Counted from the stretch's first letter, positions 1-9,165 are shown. The stretch: 64,000 nt of DNA from Pseudomonas vancouverensis (GCF_004348895.1 NZ_RRZK01000007.1:310001-374000), one strand, 5' to 3'. Notes: generated by a model from the sequence alone, not told the origin. A program made the numbers and translations.

Positions 1-43
1 GTAACAGCAGCGGGTGATCAGAGGATATTTGCATGGCGCGCAT
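1..43 (-). CDS. possible 5' end of a divergent gene, cut by the left edge
   Basis: On the minus strand an ATG at 43 opens a frame (MRAMQISSDHPLLL) that runs off the window edge. AGGA lies about 5 bases before the ATG, which is good ribosome-binding-site spacing. Only 14 codons are visible, so no family can be named. It would be divergent from the gene at 152. The start could also be the second ATG four codons in. This is weak evidence and may be chance. Confidence 0.3.
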   Translation of the reverse strand, partial: MRAMQISSDHPLLL

Positions 44-151
44 AGTATTCCTGTGCCCGGAAATCCGACAGAGCCACGCAGCGGGTTGATACGAATTCTC
101 GACAAGACCTGATGCCGCACGGAGAATAGTCGCCTGCTGACAGGAGTCCCT

Positions 152-904
152 ATGCGCCGTTTGCTTTTCTCACTGTTGATGTTCTGCGCTTTGCCCGCCT
201 GGGCAGACAGCCACGATCAGTTGTACAAGATCGCCGGTTGGCCGGAACAACGCGCGCACTTCAACGACGCCCTCTCGGCTGCACAACAACGCTATCAAGG
301 CAGTCTGCCGCCAGCGGTGTTTCAGGCGCTGGTCAACAACAGCAACCAGCGCTTTGCCGCGCAAGCCGTGGACCAGCGCGCTGAAGCGCAGTTGCGCAAG
401 AACCTCGCCGATCCGAAACCGGCACTGACCTTCTTCCAGTCACCTCTGGGCAAAAAGATCGTCGCCGCCGAACTGCTGGCGACCCGTCGCGACCAATTGG
501 CGAAGAACGCCCACGGCTTGCCGAAAATGGAAGCCAGCGACAGCCGCATGCTGATCATTGGCCATCTGGCCCAGGCCCTGCCCGCTCGCGAGGCCGGCGC
601 GGAAGTCAGCCTGGCGATTGCCGGCGTCGCGGCTGACAGCTTGAGTTCGATGATCCCCGGCCTGCTTGGCGCCGGTCAGGCCCAAGGCATGCTCAACGGG
701 CAGCGTCAGCGCTTGATGGACCAGATCGGCAGCGACCTGAACAACACGCTGCTTTACGTCTACCGCGACCTGTCGGATAACGAACTGGAAGAGTTTGCGA
801 CCTTTGCCGAATCGGCTGAAGGTCAGGCTTACTATCAGGCGGCGTTGGCGGCGATTCGAGCGGGGTTGGCAGTGGGACAGAGTTCGTCGAGCCTGGCCCA
901 ATAA
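152..904 (+). CDS. secreted DUF2059-like protein
   Basis: The 250-residue product begins with a signal peptide (MRRLLFSLLMFCALPAWA, cleavage predicted after residue 18), so it is exported to the periplasm. The rest is soluble, alpha-helical and rich in Ala, Gln and Leu. A central stretch with FFQSPLGKKI and a C-terminal stretch with EEFATFAESAEGQAYYQA look like the repeated 'F..S..G' helical pattern of DUF2059-type proteins, whose function is unknown. The start has a clear ribosome binding site (CAGGAG, 6 bases before ATG). The gene stands alone and converges on the hydrolase gene at 1035, with a REP pair between them. The family assignment is by pattern only. Confidence 0.75.
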   Translation: MRRLLFSLLMFCALPAWADSHDQLYKIAGWPEQRAHFNDALSAAQQRYQGSLPPAVFQALVNNSNQRFAAQAVDQRAEAQLRKNLADPKPALTFFQSPLGKKIVAAELLATRRDQLAKNAHGLPKMEASDSRMLIIGHLAQALPAREAGAEVSLAIAGVAADSLSSMIPGLLGAGQAQGMLNGQRQRLMDQIGSDLNNTLLYVYRDLSDNELEEFATFAESAEGQAYYQAALAAIRAGLAVGQSSSSLAQ

Positions 905-925
905 TCCTCGGTGCCTGATGGATAG

Positions 926-1022
926 CCATCGCTAGCAGGCTAGCTCCCACAGAGGCTGGGAGTCGTCCTCTGATTATCTGATCAACAGAGAACCTGTGGG
1001 AGCTGGCCTGCCAGCGATGAGG
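926..1022. repeat. REP pair (inverted)
   Basis: Two copies of the group's short palindrome lie head to head: a left arm at 926-952 with GCAGGCTAGCTCCCACAG and a right arm at 994-1020 with CTGTGGGAGCTGGCCTGCC. They fill the gap between two convergent genes. Such REP doublets are thought to be mobilised by RAYT transposases; none is encoded in this window. Confidence 0.8.
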
Positions 1023-1034
1023 CCCCGACAGGCG

Positions 1035-1982
1035 CTAAGGATTGCGGCCTTTGATCCGCTTGGTCAAAAACCCGAAATACTCCGTACGCATCACCAGCGT
1101 TTCATTCGCCAGGTGATGCCGCGCCTCAGGCAACATCAACACCTGCGGCCGATCGAACTTGCCCTGCAGCACCTTCAGGTTGTGCTGCCAATCCACGGTC
1201 ATGTCTGCTTGCCCCTGCACAATCAATGGCCGCCGGCTGCTCATGGGCGCCGCTTCAATACGCTTGATCCAGCGTGACAGCGCACCGACCCAGGCGGTTG
1301 GCAGCCGCAAAGGTTGCAACGGGTCGGCCTGCAAAAAGGGCAGGAATGCCGGGTCGTTGGAGTTCTCGCTGAAACGTCGGGCGATGGCTTTGACAAAAGG
1401 CCTGAGCAGGTAATAACTCAACTGCGACCAGCCCCACGCCCGTGGTCGCACCAGTGGCGACAACAGGATCACCTGGCCCTGGGCCGGGCTGCTCACGCCG
1501 GCATTGAGCACGTGATCGATCACGATCGCCCCACCGGTGCTTTGCCCGCACAGGTGCCATGGCTGTGGCAGGTCGAGCGACAGCGCTTCGCTGAACAAGC
1601 CTTGCAGGGTGTCCTGGTACTCGGCGAAATCCCGGATGCTCGCCCGCTCGCCACTGGACAGGCCGTGTCCCGGCAAGTCGCAGGCGATCACGGCAAAACC
1701 CTGGTCCAGCGCCCATTCGATCACATGTCGGTACAGCCCCGTGTGATCGTAGAAACCGTGAAAGACAAACAGCGTTGCCTTCGCTCGCTCCGGCCACCAG
1801 TACTGGCTGACCAGTTCATAGCCATCGACCTGAAATCGCCCCACGCCTCTGCGCAACGAGCGTTGCGCAAAATCCAGCCCGTAGAACTGCTGATAGGCCT
1901 GCACCTGCGCCGACAACGGCTGAGCTGCCGCCAGCGGCAACAGGCTCGCACGTAAAAGTTCAGGGTCGAAAGGAGCAGGCAT
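1035..1982 (-). CDS. alpha/beta hydrolase (serine aminopeptidase S33 / lysophospholipase-like)
   Basis: This is a 315-residue cytoplasmic enzyme of the alpha/beta hydrolase fold. Visible landmarks are the oxyanion segment FVFHGFYDHTG, the strand and turn CDLPGHGLSSGER, the nucleophile elbow GQSTGG (catalytic Ser), an acid near the segment VQGQADMTVDW and a late His in EARHHLANE. This pattern matches monoglyceride-lipase-like or lysophospholipase-like S33 proteins, but the substrate cannot be read from sequence. I chose the ATG at 1982 (MPAPF), which has AAAGGAG upstream. A longer frame four codons upstream would overlap the next gene more. The start lies about 100 bases from the divergent gene at 2080. 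Confidence 0.85.
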   Translation of the reverse strand: MPAPFDPELLRASLLPLAAAQPLSAQVQAYQQFYGLDFAQRSLRRGVGRFQVDGYELVSQYWWPERAKATLFVFHGFYDHTGLYRHVIEWALDQGFAVIACDLPGHGLSSGERASIRDFAEYQDTLQGLFSEALSLDLPQPWHLCGQSTGGAIVIDHVLNAGVSSPAQGQVILLSPLVRPRAWGWSQLSYYLLRPFVKAIARRFSENSNDPAFLPFLQADPLQPLRLPTAWVGALSRWIKRIEAAPMSSRRPLIVQGQADMTVDWQHNLKVLQGKFDRPQVLMLPEARHHLANETLVMRTEYFGFLTKRIKGRNP

Positions 1983-2079
1983 GGGCGATTCCAAAGCGCG
2001 AAAACGGACTATTCAGGCCTGCGATATTCTTCTGTCGCGGCAAGCATGGCAAGCTAGCCGCCCCTTGAGGATTGAAGCC

Positions 2080-2661
2080 ATGCGATCGCCCCTGCGCATC
2101 ACACTGTTCGCCAGCCTGCTCGCCGTCGTGTGTGCTGGCGCATTGTGGGCAGCCTATGACTGGTTTCAGGGGCGCTATCTGCGGGCGTTCAGCGAACACA
2201 CGGCGCTGTTTTCCGGCGACCCGCTGCGCCTTCCCGAAGACCTTGCCGGCCCCGGTGCGATCCGCCTGGTGCATTTCTGGGACCCGGCCTGCCCGTGCAA
2301 CGTCGGCAATCAGCAGCACCTGACCGAACTGGTTCAGCGCTACGTGCCCCATGGCGTGGAGTTCTACGCCGTGCAAAGGCCCGGCAGCCACGGCCAGTTG
2401 CCGAGCACCTTGAGCAGCCTCAAGCCCCTCGACAACTTCCCCGGCGCCGAACAGCTTCCCGCCAGCCCCGCCGTGGCGATCTGGGATCGCAGCGGCAATC
2501 TGGCGTACTTCGGCCCTTACAGCGAGGGCCTGACCTGCAATTCGAGCAACAGCTTTATCGAGCCGATCCTGCAAGCGCTGGACGAAGGCCGCCCGGTGAG
2601 TGCCACCCACACACTGGCGGTCGGGTGTTACTGCCCGTGGCGGGTCGACGCGACACAGTAG
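2080..2661 (+). CDS. membrane-anchored thioredoxin-fold protein (DUF6436-like)
   Basis: The product is 193 residues. An N-terminal hydrophobic helix (about residues 7-25) anchors or exports it. The rest looks like a thioredoxin-like domain with the motif FWDPACPCNV, where a CPC triad stands in the usual CxxC position. Further Cys residues occur near LTCNSSN and in the C-terminal GCYCPW. These point to a periplasmic thiol or metal-binding role, which is inference. I chose the ATG at 2080 because TTGAGG precedes it and the product then starts with a normal signal anchor; an upstream ATG at 1981 overlaps the divergent gene. Confidence 0.75.
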   Translation: MRSPLRITLFASLLAVVCAGALWAAYDWFQGRYLRAFSEHTALFSGDPLRLPEDLAGPGAIRLVHFWDPACPCNVGNQQHLTELVQRYVPHGVEFYAVQRPGSHGQLPSTLSSLKPLDNFPGAEQLPASPAVAIWDRSGNLAYFGPYSEGLTCNSSNSFIEPILQALDEGRPVSATHTLAVGCYCPWRVDATQ

Positions 2662-2767
2662 GAATGATCTGATCGCACGAATCCCTCCTACGGGCGATGC
2701 GTCAGACCAACGCTCCGTGTTAAACAGTGGCCCCAGGATAAAAACAACAACAAAACAAGGAGTCGCC

Positions 2768-5179
2768 ATGAAACGCAGCTTGACCGCTCTCGCTCTGTTG
2801 ATCGTCGTGCTGGCCGTCGCCGCCGGTGGCTACCTCTACAGCAAGCAGCCGTCACGCCAGGGCATGGTGGAACTGCAACACCTGCAAGGTTCGGTCACCG
2901 TGCGCTACGACGAGCGCGGCGTGCCGCACATCCGCGCCGAAAACGAACCCGACCTGTACCGCGCCCTCGGCTATGTCCACGCCCAGGATCGCCTGTTCCA
3001 GATGGAAGTGCTGCGCCGCCTCGCCCGTGGCGAGCTGGCCGAAGTCCTCGGGCCGAAACTGCTCGATACCGACAAACTAATGCGCAGCCTGCGCATTCGT
3101 GAACGGGCTGACACCTACCTGGCCAATCTCGACAAGCAATCGCCCACCTTCATCGCCATGCAAGCCTACCTGGATGGCATCAACCAGTATCAGGACAGCC
3201 ACGCCAGACCCGTGGAGTTCGATGTACTGGGCATTCCCAAGCGACCGTTTACCGCTGAAGACACCATCAGCATCGCCGGTTACATGGCCTACAGCTTTGC
3301 CGCCGCGTTTCGTACCGAACCGCTGCTGACCTACGTACGCGATCAGTTGGGGCCGGAGTACCTGAGCATCTTCGATCTCGACTGGCAGCCCAAAGGCGTG
3401 CTGGCCAATCACCGCAGCGGCGCCGCGCCGTCCCTGGCCAGCGCCGACTGGAAAGACCTCAACGCCCTCGCCCGCCTGAGCGAACAGGCCCTGGCCGACA
3501 ACGGCCTGCCGCAGTTCGAAGGCAGCAACGCCTGGGTGGTCTCCGGCAGCCGCACCAAGAGCGGCAAGCCACTGTTGGCGGGTGATCCGCATATCCGCTT
3601 CTCCGCGCCATCGGTGTGGTACGAAGCGCATCTTTCGGCACCGGGCTTCGAACTCTATGGTCACTATCAGGCGTTGATGCCGTTCGCGTCCCTGGGCATG
3701 AACCGCGACTTCGGCTGGAGCATCACCATGTTCCAGAACGACGACCTCGACCTGATCGCCGAGAAGGTCAACCCGGAGAACCCCAATCAGGTCCTGTATC
3801 GCGGCAAGTGGGTCGACATGGTCACCAGCGAGCAGCAGATCGCGGTGAAAGGCCAGGCGCCGGTGACGCTGGTCCTGCGCCAGTCGCCCCACGGGCCGAT
3901 CGTCAACGATGCATTGGGCAGCGGCGTCGGCAAAACGCCCATTGCCATGTGGTGGGCCTTCCTCGAAAGCGAGAACCCGATTCTGGAAGGCTTCTACCAG
4001 CTCAACCGCGCAGACACCCTGGCCAAGGCCCGCACTGCCGCGGCAAAGATCCAGGCACCGGGTTTGAACGTGGTCTGGGCCAACGCCAAGGGCGACATTG
4101 CCTGGTGGGCCGCCGCGCAGCTGCCGAAACGTCCGGCGGGTGTGCGTCCGGAGTTCATTCTCGACGGCAGTACAAGCGAAGCCGACAAGGACGGTTTCTA
4201 CCCGTTCAGCGCCAACCCGCAGGAAGAAAACCCGGCGCGCGGCTACATCGTCTCGGCCAACTTCCAGCCTGTCTCGCCGACCGGCATGGAGATCCCCGGT
4301 TACTACAACCTCGCCGACCGTGGGCAGCAGCTCAATCGCCAGCTCGGCGACAAAGCGGTCAAATGGGACCTGGAAACCAGCCAGAAGCTGCAACTGGGCA
4401 CCACCACCGACTATGGCCCGCGCCTGTTGGAGCCGCTACTGCCGGTATTGCGTGCAGTGGTCAGTGATCCTGCCGAGCTCAAGCTGGTGGAACAACTGGC
4501 TCAATGGAAAGGCGACTATCCGCTCGATTCCACCAGTGCCACCCTGTTCAACCAGTTCCTGTACAACCTGGCCGATTCGGCCATGCGCGACGAATTGGGC
4601 AATGACTTCTTCGAAACGCTGCTGTCGACACGAGTCATCGATGCCGCATTGCCTCGCCTGGCTGCCAGCCCTGACTCGCCGTGGTGGGACAATCGCAACA
4701 CCCTTGGCAAGGAAACCCGCGCCGACACGGTAAAGGCCGCGTGGCAGGCGAGCATTGCGCACCTCAAGACAACCCTCGGCAGCGATTTCACTCAGTGGCA
4801 GTGGGGCAAGGCGCATACCCTGACCCATGGCCATCCGCTGGGCCAGCAAAAGCCGTTGGACCGGATTTTCAACGTCGGCCCGTTCGCCGCGCCGGGCAGT
4901 CATGAAGTGCCGAACAACCTGTCGGCGAAAATCGGTCCGGCACCCTGGCCGGTCACCTACGGGCCATCAACCCGACGCCTGATCGACTTCGCCGACCCAG
5001 CCCACAGCCTGACGATCAACCCGGTGGGTCAGAGTGGTGTGCTGCTCGACAGTCACTATGACGATCAGGCCGAGGCGTATGTGGAGGGGATGTATTTCCA
5101 GGCGCACCTTAACGATGAAGAGGTGACGGCCAATACGCGCAGTACGTTGAAGCTGATGCCGGCGCGCGCTACGCAGTAG
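2768..5179 (+). CDS. hacB: penicillin acylase family protein, probable AHL acylase (HacB-like)
   Basis: This is an 803-residue N-terminal-nucleophile hydrolase precursor. Enzymes of this family cleave amide bonds in penicillins or acyl-homoserine lactones in the periplasm. Residues 1-30 form a signal peptide. The alpha chain follows, and the beta chain begins at the autocleavage site EG-SNAWVV, which makes Ser253 the nucleophile. The oxyanion and substrate segments GDPHI and SANFQP are typical. Length matches the family. The start has AAGGAG before ATG; the frame is open further upstream but without a good ribosome binding site. The symbol rests on position: in P. aeruginosa an AHL acylase, HacB (PA0305), lies beside spuH, and here the spu genes follow about 2 kb away. 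Substrate is unproven. Confidence 0.85.
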   Translation: MKRSLTALALLIVVLAVAAGGYLYSKQPSRQGMVELQHLQGSVTVRYDERGVPHIRAENEPDLYRALGYVHAQDRLFQMEVLRRLARGELAEVLGPKLLDTDKLMRSLRIRERADTYLANLDKQSPTFIAMQAYLDGINQYQDSHARPVEFDVLGIPKRPFTAEDTISIAGYMAYSFAAAFRTEPLLTYVRDQLGPEYLSIFDLDWQPKGVLANHRSGAAPSLASADWKDLNALARLSEQALADNGLPQFEGSNAWVVSGSRTKSGKPLLAGDPHIRFSAPSVWYEAHLSAPGFELYGHYQALMPFASLGMNRDFGWSITMFQNDDLDLIAEKVNPENPNQVLYRGKWVDMVTSEQQIAVKGQAPVTLVLRQSPHGPIVNDALGSGVGKTPIAMWWAFLESENPILEGFYQLNRADTLAKARTAAAKIQAPGLNVVWANAKGDIAWWAAAQLPKRPAGVRPEFILDGSTSEADKDGFYPFSANPQEENPARGYIVSANFQPVSPTGMEIPGYYNLADRGQQLNRQLGDKAVKWDLETSQKLQLGTTTDYGPRLLEPLLPVLRAVVSDPAELKLVEQLAQWKGDYPLDSTSATLFNQFLYNLADSAMRDELGNDFFETLLSTRVIDAALPRLAASPDSPWWDNRNTLGKETRADTVKAAWQASIAHLKTTLGSDFTQWQWGKAHTLTHGHPLGQQKPLDRIFNVGPFAAPGSHEVPNNLSAKIGPAPWPVTYGPSTRRLIDFADPAHSLTINPVGQSGVLLDSHYDDQAEAYVEGMYFQAHLNDEEVTANTRSTLKLMPARATQ

Positions 5180-5196
5180 TTTTTTGCTGACTGGAC

Positions 5197-5228
5197 GGCC
5201 CCATCGCGAGCACGCTCGCGATGGGGCC
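5197..5228. terminator. long perfect hairpin between convergent genes
   Basis: GGCCCCATCGCGAGC at 5197-5211 is exactly complementary to GCTCGCGATGGGGCC at 5214-5228. The 14-15 bp stem has almost no loop. It sits between the convergent acylase and AraC-type genes. The core resembles half a REP element, so it may be a REP monomer serving as a bidirectional stop rather than a classical terminator; there is no U tract directly after the stem. Confidence 0.6.
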
Positions 5229-5252
5229 ATGACTAACAGCATCAAAACCAGC

Positions 5253-6218
5253 TCAAACCATCGCCGCGAAATTCAGCCGGAACTGCTGCGGCGTCACTCC
5301 CAGTCGGCGATTGAACACACTGCGCATGTGTTGCGCATCGCGAAAACCACATTGATAGGCCACGGTCTTGAGCGGCGCGCGGGTGCTTTCCAGCATCACC
5401 CGAGCGGCATCGACCCGTGCGCGCTCGACGAATTCGGCCGGGGTGACCTTGGCCTCCCGGGCAAACACCCGGGAAAAATTGCGTGCGCTCATGTTGGCCG
5501 CGTTGGCCAGGTCGGCAATGGTCAGGTCGCCTGTCAGGTTGGCCAATACGTAGTGCTGGACCATCGCTACGGCGGAATCAGCTTCGGCGTGGGGCGTCAG
5601 GAACGGGCTGAACTGTGATTGCCCGCCCGAGCGCTGGGTGAAGACCACCAGGCGCTTGGCCACGCTCAGTGCGACTTCCGGCCCATGATCGCGCCCCAGC
5701 AGATACAGTGAAAGATCGATCCCCGCCGTGACCCCCGCCGAGGTAAACAATGCGCCGTCCTCGGCGTACAGGCGATCGGCTTCCACTTGGGTGGAGGGAC
5801 ACAGCGCCGCCAATGCATCGGCATCGCTCCAATGGGTAGTGACCGTGCGCCCTTCCAGCAAACCGGCCCGGGCGAGCATGAACGCGCCGTTGCAGATCGA
5901 ACCAAAGCGCTGCGCCCGCGCGCAGGCATCACGCAGCCACGCATCGAAGGTTGCGCCGAAACTGATAAAGGGCAACTGCGGCCCACCGGCCACCAGTAAC
6001 AGATCGTAGGGCTCCAGTGCCTCGCTGAAATGTCGGTGGGCACTGAGGGACAAACCATTGGAGCAAGGCATCGCCCCGTGTTCGACGCCGATCACCTCCA
6101 GGCGATAGTGATCCTGCGGCGCCAGGAAACGATTGGCCTCGGAAAACACATCCATGGGACCGGTGACGTCCAGCGACTGGACGCCGGTGAATACCACGAT
6201 GGCAATGGTTTTACTCAT
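5253..6218 (-). CDS. GlxA-type transcriptional regulator (DJ-1/PfpI + AraC HTH)
   Basis: A 321-residue regulator. Residues about 1-190 form a DJ-1/PfpI-like amidotransferase fold (IAIVVFTGVQSLDVTGPMDVF at the start and GSICNGAFMLARAGLLEGR around the nucleophile-elbow Cys). The last 100 residues hold two AraC helix-turn-helix units (LTIADLANAANMSARNFSRVF and LKTVAYQCGFRDAQHMRSVF). In this class the DJ-1 domain is usually a sensor, not an enzyme. The ATG at 6218 starts exactly at the DJ-1 domain. It is transcribed away from the HD-domain gene at 6553, a usual layout for a regulator and its target, so it probably controls that gene. The signal is unknown. Confidence 0.88.
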   Translation of the reverse strand: MSKTIAIVVFTGVQSLDVTGPMDVFSEANRFLAPQDHYRLEVIGVEHGAMPCSNGLSLSAHRHFSEALEPYDLLLVAGGPQLPFISFGATFDAWLRDACARAQRFGSICNGAFMLARAGLLEGRTVTTHWSDADALAALCPSTQVEADRLYAEDGALFTSAGVTAGIDLSLYLLGRDHGPEVALSVAKRLVVFTQRSGGQSQFSPFLTPHAEADSAVAMVQHYVLANLTGDLTIADLANAANMSARNFSRVFAREAKVTPAEFVERARVDAARVMLESTRAPLKTVAYQCGFRDAQHMRSVFNRRLGVTPQQFRLNFAAMV

Positions 6219-6244
6219 GCTCCAATAGCCTTCATCAAACCAAG

Positions 6245-6378
6245 CTGTGGCGAGGGAGCTTGCTCCCGCTGGGCTGCGAAGCAGCCCCACAACTTGAAAG
6301 CGAGTTTTGTCAGACGTGCCGCATCCAACGGTTTACAACTGCTGCGCAGTCGAACGGGAGCAAGCTCCCTCGCCACAA
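6245..6378. repeat. REP pair, GAGGGAGCTTGCTCCC type
   Basis: GTGGCGAGGGAGCTTGCTCC on the left is mirrored by GGGAGCAAGCTCCCTCGCCA on the right, with CTGCGAAGCAG and CTGCTGCGCAG sub-hairpins inside. The pair fills most of the gap between the divergent regulator and HD genes and so lies within their shared promoter region. Confidence 0.85.
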
Positions 6379-6552
6379 AAAGGGGTGTTCAGCGGCAGCA
6401 AACTTAGCCAATCCATCGTCAACAAGCGAGGCTGGCGCGATATGCACGCACATTGGCCGGGATCGCAGCCATGGATCGATTGTCCGCTTTTGGGGGCCGG
6501 AACAGACTGAAACCCTCAGAAACACCACGGCAATCACTCCGAGGAAATCTCC

Positions 6553-7194
6553 ATGAGCACCACCATCGCCGGCATCAAGATCCCTGACAGCGCCCTGGCC
6601 AAAGCCACCACCGAATACATCCGCGACATCGAATCCGACCTGCTCTATCACCATTCACGCCGGGTGTTCCTGTTCGGCGCCCTGAGCGGCGAGCGCAAGC
6701 AACTGGCCTACAACCCGGAGCTGCTGTACGTCGGCGCGATGTTCCACGACCTCGGTCTGGTGGAAGGTCATCGCAGCGACAACGAGCGCTTCGAAGTCGA
6801 CGGCGCCAACGCGGCGGCAGCCTTTCTCAAGCCATACGGGCTGAGCGATGACGATATCGAGCAGGTCTGGCTGTCGATCGCCCTGCACACCACACCGGGT
6901 GTACCGCAACACTTGCGGCCGACGGTGGCGCTGGTGACCGCGGGGGTCGAGATGGACGTGCTGGGCATGGACTACGCGGCATTTTCCACTGTGCAGCGCG
7001 AAGCGGTGGTGCATGCGCATCCACGGGGCGAAGGGTTCAAGGAGTGCATCATCTGCGCCTTTGCCGACGGCTTGCGCCATCGTCCGCAGACCACGTTCGG
7101 CAACGTGAAGACCGATGTGTTGGTGGATCAGGAGCCGGGGTTCAAACCGATGAACTTCGTGGAAGTCATCCGTAAATCGCCCTGGATTTCCTGA
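6553..7194 (+). CDS. HD-domain hydrolase, cyanamide-hydratase-like
   Basis: The 213-residue cytoplasmic protein carries an HD metal-binding domain: an upstream His in LLYHHSRRVF (about residue 34), the HD doublet in AMFHDLGLVEG (about residue 73), a further His in ALHTTPG and a late Asp in CAFADGL. Order and spacing resemble HD proteins related to fungal cyanamide hydratase, which hydrate nitrile-like compounds, but other HD proteins are phosphohydrolases, so the reaction is uncertain. The start is preceded by GAGGAAATCTCC. It is divergent from the GlxA-type regulator. No other pathway gene is adjacent. Confidence 0.8.
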   Translation: MSTTIAGIKIPDSALAKATTEYIRDIESDLLYHHSRRVFLFGALSGERKQLAYNPELLYVGAMFHDLGLVEGHRSDNERFEVDGANAAAAFLKPYGLSDDDIEQVWLSIALHTTPGVPQHLRPTVALVTAGVEMDVLGMDYAAFSTVQREAVVHAHPRGEGFKECIICAFADGLRHRPQTTFGNVKTDVLVDQEPGFKPMNFVEVIRKSPWIS

Positions 7195-7207
7195 ACACCA
7201 GAAGAAC

Positions 7208-7315
7208 CTGTGGGAGCGAGCTTGCTCCGAGCGGCGTTCCGACGATGACGGCGCCGTATCCAACATCGACGTTGAATGACACTCCGCTATCGCGAGCAAG
7301 CTCGCTCCCACAAGG
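7208..7315. repeat. REP pair, GAGCAAGCTCGC type
   Basis: CTGTGGGAGCGAGCTTGCTC on the left and GCGAGCAAGCTCGCTCCCAC on the right are inverted copies separated by about 55 bases. The pair lies between the convergent HD gene and spuH and is the only candidate transcript end seen for the spu operon. Confidence 0.85.
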
Positions 7316-7357
7316 TTTTGGGTTGGCCACAGAAATGTGGTCAACCCGACTTCAAGC

Positions 7358-8248
7358 TCAAGCCGCTTCCGGCGCCTGTGCGCGGCGCACGTCCGGTTGC
7401 TTCCACGAATCAGCGGCGGCTTCTTCGATGGCTTGCTGGATTGCACGCTTGCGGCTTTCTTCGGCGCGACGGCTGAAGAACCAGACCATGAAGGTCACGA
7501 TCGATACCGCCAACAGGATCAGGCTGGCCACGGCGTTGATCTCCGGCTTCACGCCCAGACGTACCGCCGAGAACACTTCCATCGGCAGGGTCGTCGAACC
7601 CGGACCGGAGACGAAGCTTGCCAACACCAGGTCGTCCAGCGACAGGGCGAAGGACATCATGCCGCCCGCTGCCAGCGACGGCGCGATCATCGGGATGGTG
7701 ATCAGGAAGAACACCTTCCACGGCTTGGCACCGAGGTCCATGGCCGCCTCTTCGATGGACAGGTCCAGCTCACGCAAGCGCGCCGACACCACGACCGCCA
7801 CATAGGCCGCACAGAACGTCGTGTGGGCGATCCAGATGGTGACGATGCCACGCTCCTGTGGCCAGCCGATCAACTGCGCCATGGCCACGAACAGCAGCAA
7901 CAGCGACAGACCGGTGATCACCTCAGGCATTACCAGCGGCGCGGTGACCAGGCCACCGAACAGTGTACGGCCCTTGAAGCGGGTGACGCGGGTCAGCACG
8001 AAGGCCGCCAGCGTACCCAAGGCTACCGCCGCCACCGCCGTGTAGCAGGCGATTTCCAGCGAGCGCACCACAGAGCCCATCAGTTGGGTGTTGTCGAGCA
8101 GACCGACATACCACTTGATCGACCAGCCGCCCCACACCGTCACCAGTTTGGAGGCGTTGAACGAGTAGATCACCAGGATCAGCATCGGCAGGTAGATGAA
8201 CAACAGACCCAGGACCAGCATCAGGCTGGAGAAACGGAAGCGCTTCAT
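7358..8248 (-). CDS. spuH: polyamine ABC transporter permease SpuH (PotI type)
   Basis: This 296-residue inner-membrane protein is one of the two permeases of the spermidine/putrescine importer. It has about six hydrophobic helices, starting with LMLVLGLLFIYLPMLILVIY, and the EAA loop that contacts the ATPase (EEAAMDLGAKPWKVFFLITIP). The C-terminal tail is charged and rich in Ala. The gene overlaps the end of spuG by four bases (ATGA), so the two are translationally coupled. It is the last gene of the operon. Partners are SpuF (ATPase), SpuG (permease) and SpuD/SpuE (binding proteins). Confidence 0.93.
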   Translation of the reverse strand: MKRFRFSSLMLVLGLLFIYLPMLILVIYSFNASKLVTVWGGWSIKWYVGLLDNTQLMGSVVRSLEIACYTAVAAVALGTLAAFVLTRVTRFKGRTLFGGLVTAPLVMPEVITGLSLLLLFVAMAQLIGWPQERGIVTIWIAHTTFCAAYVAVVVSARLRELDLSIEEAAMDLGAKPWKVFFLITIPMIAPSLAAGGMMSFALSLDDLVLASFVSGPGSTTLPMEVFSAVRLGVKPEINAVASLILLAVSIVTFMVWFFSRRAEESRKRAIQQAIEEAAADSWKQPDVRRAQAPEAA

Positions 8249-9165
8249 TCTTTACCCTCCATTTCTTTGGCCTGACTGCGGTTGAACAGGATGATCGGCA
8301 CAATCAGGATCGCCAGCATCACCACCGCCAGGGCAGACGCCACCGGCCAGTCACGGTTGTTGAAGAACTCTTGCCAGAGCACTTTACCGATCATCAGGGT
8401 TTCCGGACCGCCAAGCAGTTCCGGGATCACGAACTCGCCCACCACCGGGATGAACACCAGCATGCAGCCGGCGATGATGCCGTTTTTCGACAGCGGCACG
8501 GTGATCTTCCAGAAGCTGTTGAAGGTGCTCGAACCGAGGTCCGACGCGGCTTCCAGCAAGCTGTGATCGTGCTTCACCAGGTTGGCGTACAGCGGCAGGA
8601 TCATGAACGGCAGGTACGAATAAACGACGCCGATGTACACCGCCAGGTTGGTGTTGAGGATCTGCAGCGGTTCGTTGATCCAGCCCATGCTCATCAGGAA
8701 ACCGTTGAGCAGACCGTTGTTGCTGAGGATGCCCATCCACGCGTAGACGCGGATCAGGATCGCGGTCCAGGTCGGCATCATGATCAGCAGCACCAGCACC
8801 GTCTGCACTTCCTTGCGCGCCACGGAGATGCCGTAGGCCATCGGGTAGCCGATCAGCAGGCAGAGGATGGTGCTGAAAAACGCCATCTTCAACGAGCCGA
8901 GGTAAGCGGCGATGTACAGCTCGTCGCCGCCGAGCATGGCGTAGTTGCCCAGGTTCAGCAGCAGTTGCAACTTCTGCTCGGCGTAGGTGTAGATCTCGGT
9001 GTACGGCGGAATGGCCACGTCGGCTTCGGCGAAGCTGATCTTCAGAACGATGAAGAACGGCAACATGAAGAACAGGAACAGCCAGATGAACGGGATCCCG
9101 ATGACCACTTGACGGCCACCGGGGATTATTCGATTGAGCCGGCGTTTGAGTTTGCGCATGTTCAT
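8245..9165 (-). CDS. spuG: polyamine ABC transporter permease SpuG (PotH type)
   Basis: The 306-residue permease has six predicted membrane helices, the first being VVIGIPFIWLFLFFMLPFFIV. Its EAA loop reads LEAASDLGSSTFNSFWKITVP. It pairs with SpuH to form the membrane channel. I placed the start at 9165 (MNMRKLKRR), where ATGA overlaps the stop of spuF. A longer frame would run into spuF and adds no conserved residues. Four-base overlaps on both sides show tight coupling of spuF-spuG-spuH translation. Confidence 0.93.
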   Translation of the reverse strand: MNMRKLKRRLNRIIPGGRQVVIGIPFIWLFLFFMLPFFIVLKISFAEADVAIPPYTEIYTYAEQKLQLLLNLGNYAMLGGDELYIAAYLGSLKMAFFSTILCLLIGYPMAYGISVARKEVQTVLVLLIMMPTWTAILIRVYAWMGILSNNGLLNGFLMSMGWINEPLQILNTNLAVYIGVVYSYLPFMILPLYANLVKHDHSLLEAASDLGSSTFNSFWKITVPLSKNGIIAGCMLVFIPVVGEFVIPELLGGPETLMIGKVLWQEFFNNRDWPVASALAVVMLAILIVPIILFNRSQAKEMEGKE

